A DNA stretch of 64,000 nucleotides from Cacconaster sp033811195. GTDB lineage: Bacteria; Bacteroidota; Bacteroidia; Bacteroidales; UBA932. The translations under genes and the position numbers were made by a program. The stretch covers positions 1-64,000 of the forward strand of contig JAPXOZ010000008.1 of assembly GCA_033811195.1 (NCBI GenBank), in the 5' to 3' direction. Positions 41,489-50,515 of this stretch are shown here, one piece after another. The notes beneath the pieces were generated by a model. That model saw only the letters and a program-made list of their open reading frames with translations, was not told the DNA's origin and searched no databases. The stretch's first letter is position 1. Every line of letters begins with the position of its first letter.

Positions 41489-41507
41489 CCGGACAAAACC
41501 TCTACCT

Positions 41508-42806
41508 ATGCTGTACCACCTTTTTGAATATTTTGAGAGAGCGAATATAGATTTCGCGGGTTCCGGACTGATGAAGTACATATCATTCAGATCTTTTGGA
41601 GCCAGCATCGTAGCCATCCTGATATCGATGATAATTGGGCACAAACTGATTGTCTGGCTGCAGAAAAAACAAATCGGCGAAACTATTAGGGACCTTGGCC
41701 TGGAAGGTCAACTGCAAAAAAAAGGCACTCCCACTATGGGCGGTATCATTATCATCATATCAATACTGGTACCCGTACTACTATTCTGCGATCTGACAAA
41801 TATCAATATCTTGATCTTAATACTTACTACAGTGTGGTTTGGTACGATCGGATTTCTGGATGACTATATTAAGGTGTTCAAGAAAAATAAAGAGGGGCTC
41901 AACGGCTGGTACAAAATAGCATCCCAAGTACTTCTAGGGCTAATTGTAGGTCTGATAATGTGTTTCAGCAATGAAGCAGGATTTAGAGAGCAGAGAAAGG
42001 TGGTTCCCATGGCTGAGGTCCCGGTTGAAATCATTGATGTTGATACTGCAATTCCGGCTAAAACTGCGAGTGTTGACACCGATCTGTTGGAAAACAGCAC
42101 TAAAACCACAATTCCTTTTGTGAAGAACAATGAATTCGACTACGGATGGCTCTCCCCTTTCGGAGGAGGCTTCGGAGAATATTTCAAATGGTTTATATAT
42201 ATATGTTTCATCATTTTGGTGATAACAGCCTGCTCCAACGGCTGTAATGTCACAGATGGGCTTGATGGCCTGGCAACCGGTGTGACAGCTATCGTTGGGG
42301 CTACTCTCGGAATATTTGCATACCTCTCAGGTAACGTTATTTACTCCGAGTACCTCAACATAATGTATATTCCGAGCAGTGCGGAGATCACTGTCTTCTT
42401 TTCCTCGATGGTAGGTGCCCTACTGGGATTTATGTGGTACAACTCCTACCCCGCCCAGATCTTTATGGGTGATACCGGCAGCCTTACTCTTGGCGGTATA
42501 ATAGGCGTATGCGCCATTCTCGTCAGGAAAGAATTGCTCCTACCCTTGCTTTGCGGGATATTCTTCCTTGAGAGTCTATCAGTTGTGGTACAGAGATTTT
42601 ATTTCAAATACACAAAGAAAAAAACCGGCACCGGTGTAAGAGTATTCAAGATGACACCTCTCCACCACCATTTTCAAAAGGAAAATCCGGATGCGATAAT
42701 TCAGTGGCCGGGGAAAGTCTATCCCGAACAAAAAGTGGTGGCGAGATTCATTATTGTTTCGATAATTCTCGCAGTATTGACAGTAGTAACATTAAAGATA
42801 AGGTAG
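41508..42806 (+). CDS. mraY: Phospho-MurNAc-pentapeptide transferase MraY
   Basis: A 432-residue integral membrane enzyme that makes lipid I. Conserved blocks: KKGTPTMGGIIII, IGFLDDYIKVFKKN with the magnesium aspartates, NVTDGLDGLATG, and MTPLHHHFQ. Between the third and fifth helices, residues about 155-210 form an extra hydrophilic loop rich in Val, Thr and Glu, longer than in E. coli (360 residues) and usual for Bacteroidota. Confidence 0.97.
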   Translation: MLYHLFEYFERANIDFAGSGLMKYISFRSFGASIVAILISMIIGHKLIVWLQKKQIGETIRDLGLEGQLQKKGTPTMGGIIIIISILVPVLLFCDLTNINILILILTTVWFGTIGFLDDYIKVFKKNKEGLNGWYKIASQVLLGLIVGLIMCFSNEAGFREQRKVVPMAEVPVEIIDVDTAIPAKTASVDTDLLENSTKTTIPFVKNNEFDYGWLSPFGGGFGEYFKWFIYICFIILVITACSNGCNVTDGLDGLATGVTAIVGATLGIFAYLSGNVIYSEYLNIMYIPSSAEITVFFSSMVGALLGFMWYNSYPAQIFMGDTGSLTLGGIIGVCAILVRKELLLPLLCGIFFLESLSVVVQRFYFKYTKKKTGTGVRVFKMTPLHHHFQKENPDAIIQWPGKVYPEQKVVARFIIVSIILAVLTVVTLKIR

Positions 42807-42812
42807 TAAGTT

Positions 42813-44147
42813 ATGAAACGAATCGTTGTATTGGGTGGTGGAGAGAGCGGCTCCGGAGCTGCAGTTCTGGCGAAAGTTAAGGGGTTTGATGTCTTTCTTT
42901 CTGACAATGGCAAAATCAAGGAGGAATATGCTGCTCGTCTCTTGGAGTACGGAATTCCCTTTGAGGAGGGCGGTCACTCCATTGAGAAGATATGTATTGC
43001 CGATGAAGTGATCAAAAGTCCCGGCATTCCCGATACTGCACCCTTGATTATCGGACTCAATGCCCGTGGCGTATCCGTAATTTCGGAAATAGAGTTCGCA
43101 GGCAGATATGACAACTCCAAAAAGATTTGCGTCACCGGTAGCAACGGCAAGACCACTACTACTGCGCTTATATATTATTTGCTCAAAAATTCCGGCCTTA
43201 ATGTGGGCCTGGCTGGCAATATTGGCAAAAGCTATGCATACCAGGTAGCCACGGAGGAGCACGATATCTATGTGCTTGAAATTAGCAGCTTCCAGCTTGA
43301 TGGAATGTATGAATTCAGAGCGGATATCGCCGTATTGCTCAACATCACCCCTGACCACCTCGACAGGTACGGCAACCAGATGCAGAACTATATCAATTCT
43401 AAATTCCGGATTACCAGAAATATGGCAAAGGAGGACTGCTTCATTTTCTGCTCGGACGATGAAATAACAATAGAGCATCTTAACCGTATCATTATCCAGG
43501 CACAGAAACTACCATTCAGCCAAAACTCAGTCGTGGAGCAGGGGGCCTATGTGGAGGGAGATACGATGTATGTCAGATACAGAGACAGCAGCTACGAAAT
43601 GTACCTTCATGAGCTTGCGCTCCAGGGGAAACACAATATATACAATTCGATGGCTGCTGCCATCACAGGAAAAATAATGAATATCACCAACAGTACCATC
43701 CGGGAAGCTCTGACAACCTTCACCGGAGTAGAGCATAGAATGGAAAAAGTGCTCTCCGTCGGTGGCGTGATGTACATCAACGACTCCAAGGCTACAAATG
43801 TCAACTCCACATGGTATGCACTGGAAAGCATCAACACTCCAATTGTTCTGATACTCGGAGGAACTGATAAGGGGAATGACTACTCCCCTATTGCGGATCT
43901 GGTTAAGGATAAGGTAAGAGCTATAGTCTGTCTTGGTATTGATAATCAAAAGATCCACAAGTTTTTTGGCAACAAGGTGGCTGAAATTCACGATACACGC
44001 TCTGCAGAGGAAGCCGTAAAAATAGCTGCATCAATCGCACAAAGTGGTGACACCGTGCTTCTTTCGCCCAGTTGCGCGAGTTTTGACTTGTTTGAAAATT
44101 ATGAAGACAGAGGCCGACAATTCAAGGCTGCAGTAAGAAATCTTTAA
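42813..44147 (+). CDS. murD: UDP-MurNAc-L-alanine:D-glutamate ligase MurD
   Basis: A 444-residue Mur ligase. The N-terminal Rossmann domain begins RIVVLGGGESGSGAAVLA; the ATP loop is CVTGSNGKTTTTALI (about 107-121); EISSFQLDG and NITPDHLDRYG are diagnostic for MurD; NDSKATNVNSTWYAL marks the C-terminal domain. It lies six bases after mraY and six before ftsW. Confidence 0.97.
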   Translation: MKRIVVLGGGESGSGAAVLAKVKGFDVFLSDNGKIKEEYAARLLEYGIPFEEGGHSIEKICIADEVIKSPGIPDTAPLIIGLNARGVSVISEIEFAGRYDNSKKICVTGSNGKTTTTALIYYLLKNSGLNVGLAGNIGKSYAYQVATEEHDIYVLEISSFQLDGMYEFRADIAVLLNITPDHLDRYGNQMQNYINSKFRITRNMAKEDCFIFCSDDEITIEHLNRIIIQAQKLPFSQNSVVEQGAYVEGDTMYVRYRDSSYEMYLHELALQGKHNIYNSMAAAITGKIMNITNSTIREALTTFTGVEHRMEKVLSVGGVMYINDSKATNVNSTWYALESINTPIVLILGGTDKGNDYSPIADLVKDKVRAIVCLGIDNQKIHKFFGNKVAEIHDTRSAEEAVKIAASIAQSGDTVLLSPSCASFDLFENYEDRGRQFKAAVRNL

Positions 44148-44153
44148 GAGAAG

Positions 44154-45455
44154 ATGGGTAGATTGAAAATAAAACTCAAAGGAGACAAGATCATTTGGAT
44201 GATTGTGCTTTGTTTGGCAATTATTTCGCTACTGGCGGTATTCTCTTCCAGTACATTTTTGGCCAATAAAGCGGGTGTGAGCAAGTTTTTTATACTTCGG
44301 GAGCAGCTCATATCAGTATCCATCGGATTTGCCGCTCTTTTGATCTGCTATATGATCCCGATGAGGTTTTACCGGTTTTTGGCGTTTCCGGTTTTTGGGA
44401 TAACTATTGTGATGCTTGTACTCCTTTTCATCATACCAGATACACGTAATGAAGCAGCCAGAGGTATCCGGCTCTTCGGCAGGACAATTCAGGTTTTCGA
44501 ATTCGCGAAAGTTGGACTCATACTCTACATCTCAAAAGCGCTAGAGTTCTGGGAGAACTCCTTGACTACTTACAAAGACTTTCTGCTCAAGATATTGCTG
44601 CCAATAGTAGTAGTATGTATGATGGTCATGGTAAATAGTTTCTCATCAGCTCTGTTATTTGGTGTAATCAGCATATTGTTACTATTCTTTATGAATGTCA
44701 ACGGCAAACATCTGGGTATTACCGTAGGCATAGGGATAGTGGTGTTAGCATTATTATTTGGCACCTACTCGCTCTTTTACAGAAATAAAAAATATGCTGA
44801 GGGCGAAGAGCCCGCCCTTATGGGTAAGTTTTTCAACCGCTTTGAGACAGCCACCAGCCGTATTGTCAACTTTGTCGAGGCCAAAAAGGAGGTGGATAAG
44901 AATGCGGAAGCGACCATGACAGAAGCCGAAAGACTAAGAGAGCAGGACGGCAAGCGCCAGGCTGAAAATGCCAAAATCGCGATTCATGAAGGTAAAATTT
45001 TCGGCAAGGGTCCGGGCAAGAGCACTCAGAGGTATTCTTTATCCATGGCCTTTTCTGACTTCATATATGCCTTCATTGTGGAAGAATATGGATTAGTTGG
45101 AGGCATTTTTGTTATATTGATCTATCTGATATTTCTCTTCAGGTGCATCACTATAGCAAACCGATGCGAAACCATCTTTCCGGCGGCACTGGTCTTGGGG
45201 TTGGCATTTCTGATTGCCACTCAGGCCTTCCTGCATATAATGGTTAACGTAGGATTGATGCCGGTTACAGGACATACTTTGCCTCTGATAAGTCATGGAG
45301 GTACGGCTTATATGGTATTGAGTGGTGCATTCGGCATCCTCCTCTCCATAAGCAAGCAACTGGACAAACAGGATGAAATCAAACGTAAGGAACAGGAAGA
45401 AGAGGCAAGAAAAAAAGAATCGGAAATAATGTTGTCAGAAAGCTATGAGTTGTAG
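44154..45455 (+). CDS. ftsW: Peptidoglycan polymerase FtsW (SEDS family)
   Basis: A 433-residue membrane protein with about ten helices, a glycosyltransferase working with FtsI at the septum. SEDS motifs include the late VGLMPVTGHTLPLISHGGTA block with its conserved glycine and proline residues and GKGPGKSTQRYSLSMAFSDF. The large periplasmic loop is expanded by a charged stretch (about 230-275), and the C-terminus is a charged helical tail. The stop is followed directly by the repeat block. Confidence 0.96.
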   Translation: MGRLKIKLKGDKIIWMIVLCLAIISLLAVFSSSTFLANKAGVSKFFILREQLISVSIGFAALLICYMIPMRFYRFLAFPVFGITIVMLVLLFIIPDTRNEAARGIRLFGRTIQVFEFAKVGLILYISKALEFWENSLTTYKDFLLKILLPIVVVCMMVMVNSFSSALLFGVISILLLFFMNVNGKHLGITVGIGIVVLALLFGTYSLFYRNKKYAEGEEPALMGKFFNRFETATSRIVNFVEAKKEVDKNAEATMTEAERLREQDGKRQAENAKIAIHEGKIFGKGPGKSTQRYSLSMAFSDFIYAFIVEEYGLVGGIFVILIYLIFLFRCITIANRCETIFPAALVLGLAFLIATQAFLHIMVNVGLMPVTGHTLPLISHGGTAYMVLSGAFGILLSISKQLDKQDEIKRKEQEEEARKKESEIMLSESYEL

Positions 45456-45780
45456 TTTTGAGTATGTAGTGTGGAGTGTGGAGTGTGTAATATGTAGTGT
45501 GGAGTGTGGAGTGTGTAATATGTAGTGGGTAGTATGTAGTGTGTAGTGTGTAGTATGGAAGGTGTTGAGTGGTGCAGGTTGCGAGTTGCGAGTGTTGAGT
45601 GGTGCAGGTTGCGAGTTGCGAGTTACGGGGTACAATATGGAGTTCTGAGTTCTGAGTTACGAGTGTTGAGTGGTGCAGGTTGCGAGTTGCGAGTGTTGAG
45701 TGGTGCAGGTTGCGAGTTACGGGGTACAATATGGAGTTCTGAGTTCTGAGTTACGAGTGTTGAGTTTGAATAGAGTTGTG
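45456..45780 (+). repeat. Block of degenerate short repeats between ftsW and murG
   Basis: The 453-base gap before murG has no credible gene. It starts with GTAGTGTGGAGTGTGGA-type words (45462-45555). A 30-bp unit, GTGTTGAGTGGTGCAGGTTG plus CGAGTTGCGA, then occurs at 45562 and 45592 and again, shifted, near 45664 and 45694. A larger segment containing ACGGGGTACAATATGGAG is duplicated with a 94-bp period (45625 and 45719). GAGTTCTGAGTTCTGAGTTA words follow. From 45838 to 45905 a second low-complexity type with GGC, CCAA and TTGGC words continues to the murG start. Open frames in this block are repeat translations. Confidence 0.85.
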
Positions 45781-45908
45781 AGAAATAAGAATAATGTGTC
45801 GAAAAATAAGTGATATTATATTTAATTAAACGATTATAGGCAAAAAGGCTAATTGGCAAAACGCAAGACAAGCCAAGAGCCAATGGCCAACAGCTAAGAG
45901 CAATTAGT

Positions 45909-47021
45909 ATGAGTAAAAGCAAACCGAGAATCATAATTAGCGGAGGAGGCACGGGAGGACACATATTTCCGGCTCTCTCCATAGCAGGAGCCATAAGGGA
46001 GATCGTGCCTGAAGTCGAAATACTTTTTGTAGGCGCCGAAGGAAGAATGGAGATGGAGAGAGTGCCCCAGGCGGGATATGAAATTAAAGGCCTGCCTGTA
46101 GCCGGCCTGCAGCGTAAATTCTCACTGGCAAATTTTGCATTACCCTTCAAAATAATCAGAAGCCTTTCTATGGCAAAGAACATAATCAGGGAATTCAAAC
46201 CTGATGTAGCGGTTGGGGTCGGTGGCTATGCAAGTGCTCCCTTGCTTTGGAGTGCATCCGGAATGAAAATTCCCTGCCTCATACAAGAACAAAACTCCTA
46301 TGCGGGATTGACCAACAGGATTCTCGCAAAAAAAGTGGATAAAATCTGCGTCGCTTACAGCGGAATGGAAAAGTTTTTTCCTGCAGATAAGATTATACTC
46401 ACAGGAAATCCCATTAGAAAGGAAATAAAGCCACCCACAGAGGCTGAAAGGAGGGAAGGATATACTTTCTACGAGCTTAATCCGGAGAAAAAAACCATCT
46501 TTGTAGTTGGGGGCAGTCTCGGCAGCGGCACTCTAAACAAGGCAATGAAAAAGTGGGTGGCTGAAAAGGGCGCGAATGCCGATTACCAGATAATATGGCA
46601 GAATGGAAAGTACTATAGCAGCAATATCGCTGAATATATGAAAGAGCGAAAACTGCCTAACGTAAAGCATTTTGATTTCATCCGCAGGATGGATCTTGCA
46701 TATGCCGTGGCGGATGTGGTTATTTCCCGCGCAGGAGCGGGTACAATCTCCGAACTCTGCGTTGCCGGCAAAGCAACCATCTTCGTACCGTCGCCCAACG
46801 TGACAGAGGATCACCAAACGCACAATGCTATGGCTTTGGTGGGAAAAGAGGCAGCGCTGATGGTCAGGGATGATATGGCGGAGGAGAGACTAATGGACAC
46901 TGCAGAAGAACTACTTTCTGATAGTGCACGCATCCATAAGTTAGAGAAAAATGTGCTTAAACTGGGACGAAAGGGGGCAGCAGAAGAGATTGCAGCAGAA
47001 ATACTCTCCCTCATCAGATAA
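45909..47021 (+). CDS. murG: N-acetylglucosaminyltransferase MurG
   Basis: A 370-residue GT28 enzyme that adds GlcNAc to lipid I, making lipid II at the inner membrane surface. The N-terminal G-loop IISGGGTGGHIFPALSIA, the GVGGYASAPLLW block and the C-terminal GAGTISELCVAGKATIFVPSP region are diagnostic. The repeat block separates it from ftsW, so its transcription has either to cross 450 bases of repeats or to begin within them; no consensus promoter is seen. Confidence 0.97.
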   Translation: MSKSKPRIIISGGGTGGHIFPALSIAGAIREIVPEVEILFVGAEGRMEMERVPQAGYEIKGLPVAGLQRKFSLANFALPFKIIRSLSMAKNIIREFKPDVAVGVGGYASAPLLWSASGMKIPCLIQEQNSYAGLTNRILAKKVDKICVAYSGMEKFFPADKIILTGNPIRKEIKPPTEAERREGYTFYELNPEKKTIFVVGGSLGSGTLNKAMKKWVAEKGANADYQIIWQNGKYYSSNIAEYMKERKLPNVKHFDFIRRMDLAYAVADVVISRAGAGTISELCVAGKATIFVPSPNVTEDHQTHNAMALVGKEAALMVRDDMAEERLMDTAEELLSDSARIHKLEKNVLKLGRKGAAEEIAAEILSLIR

Positions 47022-47028
47022 GAAAGAA

Positions 47029-48399
47029 ATGGAAAAAAGATACAAATACTACTACTTCATAGGTATCGGCGGCATCGGGATGAGCGCCATTGCCCGCTAT
47101 TTCCACAATGCGGGATACAGCGTCTCCGGATACGACAAGACACCCTCTCCTCTCACTGCAAGGCTTGAGAAAGAGGGGATTGCTGTACACTACGAAGACG
47201 ATATCAGCGCTATCCCCAAAGAGAAGGAGAATACCTTTGTCATCTATACCCCGGCCGTTCCGGCTGATATGGGTGAGCTACGGTATGTGATGGAACAGGG
47301 ATATACCGTATGCAAGAGATCCCGCGCTCTGGGAGAGATTGCTCGGGGCCAGAAGTGTCTGGCTGTAGCTGGCACACACGGTAAAACCACAACAAGCACA
47401 CTATTGGCCCACTTGCTCACGCACTCAGGAGAGGGTTGTAATGCCTTCCTAGGTGGCATTTCACGCAATTATGACTCTAATCTGCTGCTGAGTTCCAACC
47501 CGGTGCTGGTGGCCGAAGCCGATGAGTTTGACAGGTCTTTCCTACAGCTATACCCCGATATCGCCGTGATCACCTCCGCCGATGCCGACCATTTGGATAT
47601 CTATTTGGACCACAGTCACCTTAAGGATGCATTTGCCGAATTTGCGTCTCAGATCAAGAAGGATGGATTTCTTATTTTGAAGAAGGGTGTGAAAATCTCT
47701 TTGGAAGAAGTGCGCGCAAAGATTTTGACCTATTCGTACAATACTCCGTCTGACTTTTATGCATCGGATATAGTAGCTCTCGATGGGGGCTATTTTGAGT
47801 TTACTCTCAATACTCCTAAAGGAAAAATAGAGAAATGCACGCTGGGCATACCCGGGTGGATCAATGTTGAAAACGCTGTGGCTGCCTCAGCGGCTGCGCT
47901 ACTGCACAACATCACTCCGGAGAAACTAAAAGGCGGGTTGGCGAGCTTCAGAGGAGTAGCAAGAAGGTTTGATATACGCCTCAATATGCCGCAATGTGCT
48001 TATGTTGACGATTATGCGCATCACCCTAATGAACTGCGTAGTGCAATCAGCTCAATGAGAGGTATTTTCAAGGGGAAACGGCTTTGCGGTATATTCCAAC
48101 CCCATCTTTACTCACGCACAAGGGATTTTGCCGATGAATTTGCAGAGGCATTGAGCGGACTGGATGAACTTATTTTGCTCCATATTTATCCTGCTAGGGA
48201 ACTGCCTATCGAAGGGGTGACATCAAGGATCATTTTTGACAAGGTACAACTTGAAAACAAGATACTCATCAGCAAGGAGGAATTGATGGAAACTATCCGT
48301 CAGAGGGATTTCGAATGTTTAATCACCTTCGGAGCCGGAGATATTGACAGGTTTATATTACCCATAGAAGAAGAACTGAAAACCAGAATAGAAAAATGA
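47029..48399 (+). CDS. murC: UDP-MurNAc:L-alanine ligase MurC
   Basis: A 456-residue Mur ligase. It starts MEKRYKYYYFIGIGGIGMSA, with the UDP-binding glycine loop; the ATP loop is AVAGTHGKTTTSTLLAHLL; VAEADEFDRSFL and DDYAHHPNELRSAI are characteristic of MurC. The frame is open upstream into murG, but homology begins at ATG 47029, seven bases after the murG stop. Its end overlaps ftsQ by four bases. Confidence 0.97.
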   Translation: MEKRYKYYYFIGIGGIGMSAIARYFHNAGYSVSGYDKTPSPLTARLEKEGIAVHYEDDISAIPKEKENTFVIYTPAVPADMGELRYVMEQGYTVCKRSRALGEIARGQKCLAVAGTHGKTTTSTLLAHLLTHSGEGCNAFLGGISRNYDSNLLLSSNPVLVAEADEFDRSFLQLYPDIAVITSADADHLDIYLDHSHLKDAFAEFASQIKKDGFLILKKGVKISLEEVRAKILTYSYNTPSDFYASDIVALDGGYFEFTLNTPKGKIEKCTLGIPGWINVENAVAASAAALLHNITPEKLKGGLASFRGVARRFDIRLNMPQCAYVDDYAHHPNELRSAISSMRGIFKGKRLCGIFQPHLYSRTRDFADEFAEALSGLDELILLHIYPARELPIEGVTSRIIFDKVQLENKILISKEELMETIRQRDFECLITFGAGDIDRFILPIEEELKTRIEK

Positions 48400-49169
48400 G
48401 AGTAAAAAAGATACTGCTGATAATACTTATATCACTCCTCTTTCTCGGAGTGACGGTGGCCTACTTTTATTTTGTATCTGGAATGGAAACGGAAACCATT
48501 GCAGACGCAGTCTGCAGTGGTATCAATGTCAACTTCAAGGACTCTCTAAAGGTTAATCTCATCAGTCGCGAAGAGATTATTTCTCTGGTGGACAAGACAG
48601 AAAAGGTAATAGGTGCAAAGTGTGAAAAAGTCAATCTTACCAGGATCGAAAAATTGCTGGACAGCAGGGGCGAGATCCTCAAATCTGAAGTCTATTTTTC
48701 CTCCCCAACTATTCTGAGTATAGATGTAGTACAAAGGAAACCTATCGTAAGATTTGAAAATGAGACAGAAGGTTATTATGCAGATGAGAGCGGATTTCTT
48801 TTTCCCTTGCTAAATACCTATAATGTACCGATTGTTACGGGCGATATCCCGCTACGTTTGGGCAGAGAATATATGGGTGTTCCCGAAGGTGAAGAGGGAG
48901 AATGGGTACATGGTATTCTCCTCCTTACTGAATATATCAACAATAATGAATACTGGAACAAAAATATTGAGCAGATATATATTGAAGATGGCGAGATATG
49001 CCTTGTTTCACGCGTTAGCCATCATAAAATCATATTCGGCAACTGCCGCGATATTGATGCTAAATTTAAGAAATTGACAACATTCTATAAAACAATTGCT
49101 CCGGCAGAGGGGTGGGATAACTACAATGTCGTCAATCTCAAATACAACAAACAGATTATTTGCAAATAA
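48396..49169 (+). CDS. ftsQ: FtsQ-like cell division protein
   Basis: A 257-residue bitopic protein with an N-terminal membrane helix (about 5-27) and a periplasmic part. The POTRA-like stretch (about 45-115) and the FtsQ-type block SPTILSIDVVQRKPIVRFEN followed by YYADESGFLFPL match the Bacteroidota form, which is divergent from proteobacterial FtsQ. It overlaps murC by four bases, and ftsA follows with an AAGGAGAT site eight bases downstream. Confidence 0.9.
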   Translation: MRVKKILLIILISLLFLGVTVAYFYFVSGMETETIADAVCSGINVNFKDSLKVNLISREEIISLVDKTEKVIGAKCEKVNLTRIEKLLDSRGEILKSEVYFSSPTILSIDVVQRKPIVRFENETEGYYADESGFLFPLLNTYNVPIVTGDIPLRLGREYMGVPEGEEGEWVHGILLLTEYINNNEYWNKNIEQIYIEDGEICLVSRVSHHKIIFGNCRDIDAKFKKLTTFYKTIAPAEGWDNYNVVNLKYNKQIICK

Positions 49170-49177
49170 GGAGATAT

Positions 49178-50515
49178 ATGAGCGATTTTATTACAGCGAT
49201 AGATTTCGGATCATCTAAAGTGGCCGTAGCAGTCGGGACAGAGACTTCTGACGGCATAAAGGTGGTTTCATTTCACAGCTCTCCCGTTCCAAACGGCATA
49301 AAGAACGGAGAGATCATCAACGAGGGCAGAGTAATTGAAGCCCTTAAAGAAACACTTGGGGCCGCATCATCCGATATTGGAAAAGAGATCAGCAAAGCAG
49401 TGATCAATATAAGTGGAAAATTTCTCTTCTGTGATGAGATAGAAAGCACAATCATCAGAAATTTCAGCAGCCAATATGTAACCGAAGAAGAACTGGAAAA
49501 GTACCGTCGGGAGCGCTACAAATTTTCCGTAGATGAAACCAATATCATTTACGCGGTTATACCTCAGAAATATGACATCGATGATTTGATGGGATACCAG
49601 CAGCATGAGATCATCGGAACATCGGGTAAGCATCTCAAAGCCTATTACAAAATCTTCCACGGTAAGGCAACCTTGCTCGCCAGATGCAAAAAAGTACTCT
49701 CGGCGTGTGGTGTGGAAATCTCCAAAATTGTGCTCTCTCCCATTGCTTCTGCAAGAGCGGTGCTAACTGAAGCGGAGATGGAGAACGGAGTGATACTGGT
49801 GGATATAGGACGTGGCCTGACACAAATTGCCGTTGTCAGAAAAGGCATCGTTACCGATGTGCGGATTATCCCCTTCGGAGGAGAATCTATTACAGCCGAT
49901 ATCCAGACTGTGACCTCGATAAGTGCAAAATGGGCTGAATTGATCAAACTAAAACACGGTTGCTGTGTTGAAGAGTTTACTCCCGAGGACAAAAAACTCA
50001 TTCTAAGGGGCAATGACGGTATCATCGAAGATGAAGTGTCACTCTCGAAACTCACACGTATCATAGAAGCGCGGACCAGTGAGATTCTAGAAGCGATAAA
50101 ATATGTAAAAGAGGAGAACGAGTTACAAGGAAAACTCCCTGCAGGAGTCGTAATAACAGGCGGAACTTGCTATCTGGAGGGTTTTCTGGATCTAGCAAAG
50201 GTATTTCTGGGCCCAAGAACACGTCTTGCTGCACCGAGAGGCTGCATCACGATAGATTCGCACGAGAAAGCTCAAGATACATTTTCTTCTACAGTCGTCG
50301 GTCTTCTGCTGGAGGGTTTTTCCAGTAAACTCTCCTTTACGGAGGCTGACAAAATAAAAGTAAATGAGATCGAACCTGATATGGAAGTAGAGACGAAAGA
50401 AGTCAAAGGAAAAAAAGAATCCGGCGGCAGAAAAGGAGGAAGCAATAAAAGTCCAAAAAGGGGATTAGGAACCTTGTTTGAAGGAATTTTTAGTGAAAAC
50501 AATGACAATTGTTGA
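49178..50515 (+). CDS. ftsA: Cell division protein FtsA
   Basis: A 445-residue actin-like ATPase that tethers FtsZ to the membrane. It begins MSDFITAIDFGSSKVAVAVG (phosphate 1 loop); the SHS2-type domain 1C, VILVDIGRGLTQIAVVRKG (phosphate 2) and GVVITGGTCYLEGF (adenosine motif) follow. The C-terminus is basic and ends with an amphipathic helix (GLGTLFEGIFSEN), the expected membrane anchor. ATG 49178 follows AGGAGAT; an upstream in-frame TTG is rejected. Confidence 0.97.
   Translation: MSDFITAIDFGSSKVAVAVGTETSDGIKVVSFHSSPVPNGIKNGEIINEGRVIEALKETLGAASSDIGKEISKAVINISGKFLFCDEIESTIIRNFSSQYVTEEELEKYRRERYKFSVDETNIIYAVIPQKYDIDDLMGYQQHEIIGTSGKHLKAYYKIFHGKATLLARCKKVLSACGVEISKIVLSPIASARAVLTEAEMENGVILVDIGRGLTQIAVVRKGIVTDVRIIPFGGESITADIQTVTSISAKWAELIKLKHGCCVEEFTPEDKKLILRGNDGIIEDEVSLSKLTRIIEARTSEILEAIKYVKEENELQGKLPAGVVITGGTCYLEGFLDLAKVFLGPRTRLAAPRGCITIDSHEKAQDTFSSTVVGLLLEGFSSKLSFTEADKIKVNEIEPDMEVETKEVKGKKESGGRKGGSNKSPKRGLGTLFEGIFSENNDNC

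Noticed and set aside
45379..45729. Minus-strand open frame of 116 codons over the ftsW-murG gap
   Set aside because: Its product is a translation of the tandem repeats (HST, TTH, QNS words) and not a plausible protein.
45456..45780. Possible CRISPR array
   Set aside because: Repeats are degenerate, abut each other without unique spacers, and vary in period; no cas genes are nearby.
46951..47028. Upstream in-frame start for murC inside murG
   Set aside because: Mur ligase homology begins at ATG 47029, right after the murG stop; the 26 extra residues are a shadow of murG.
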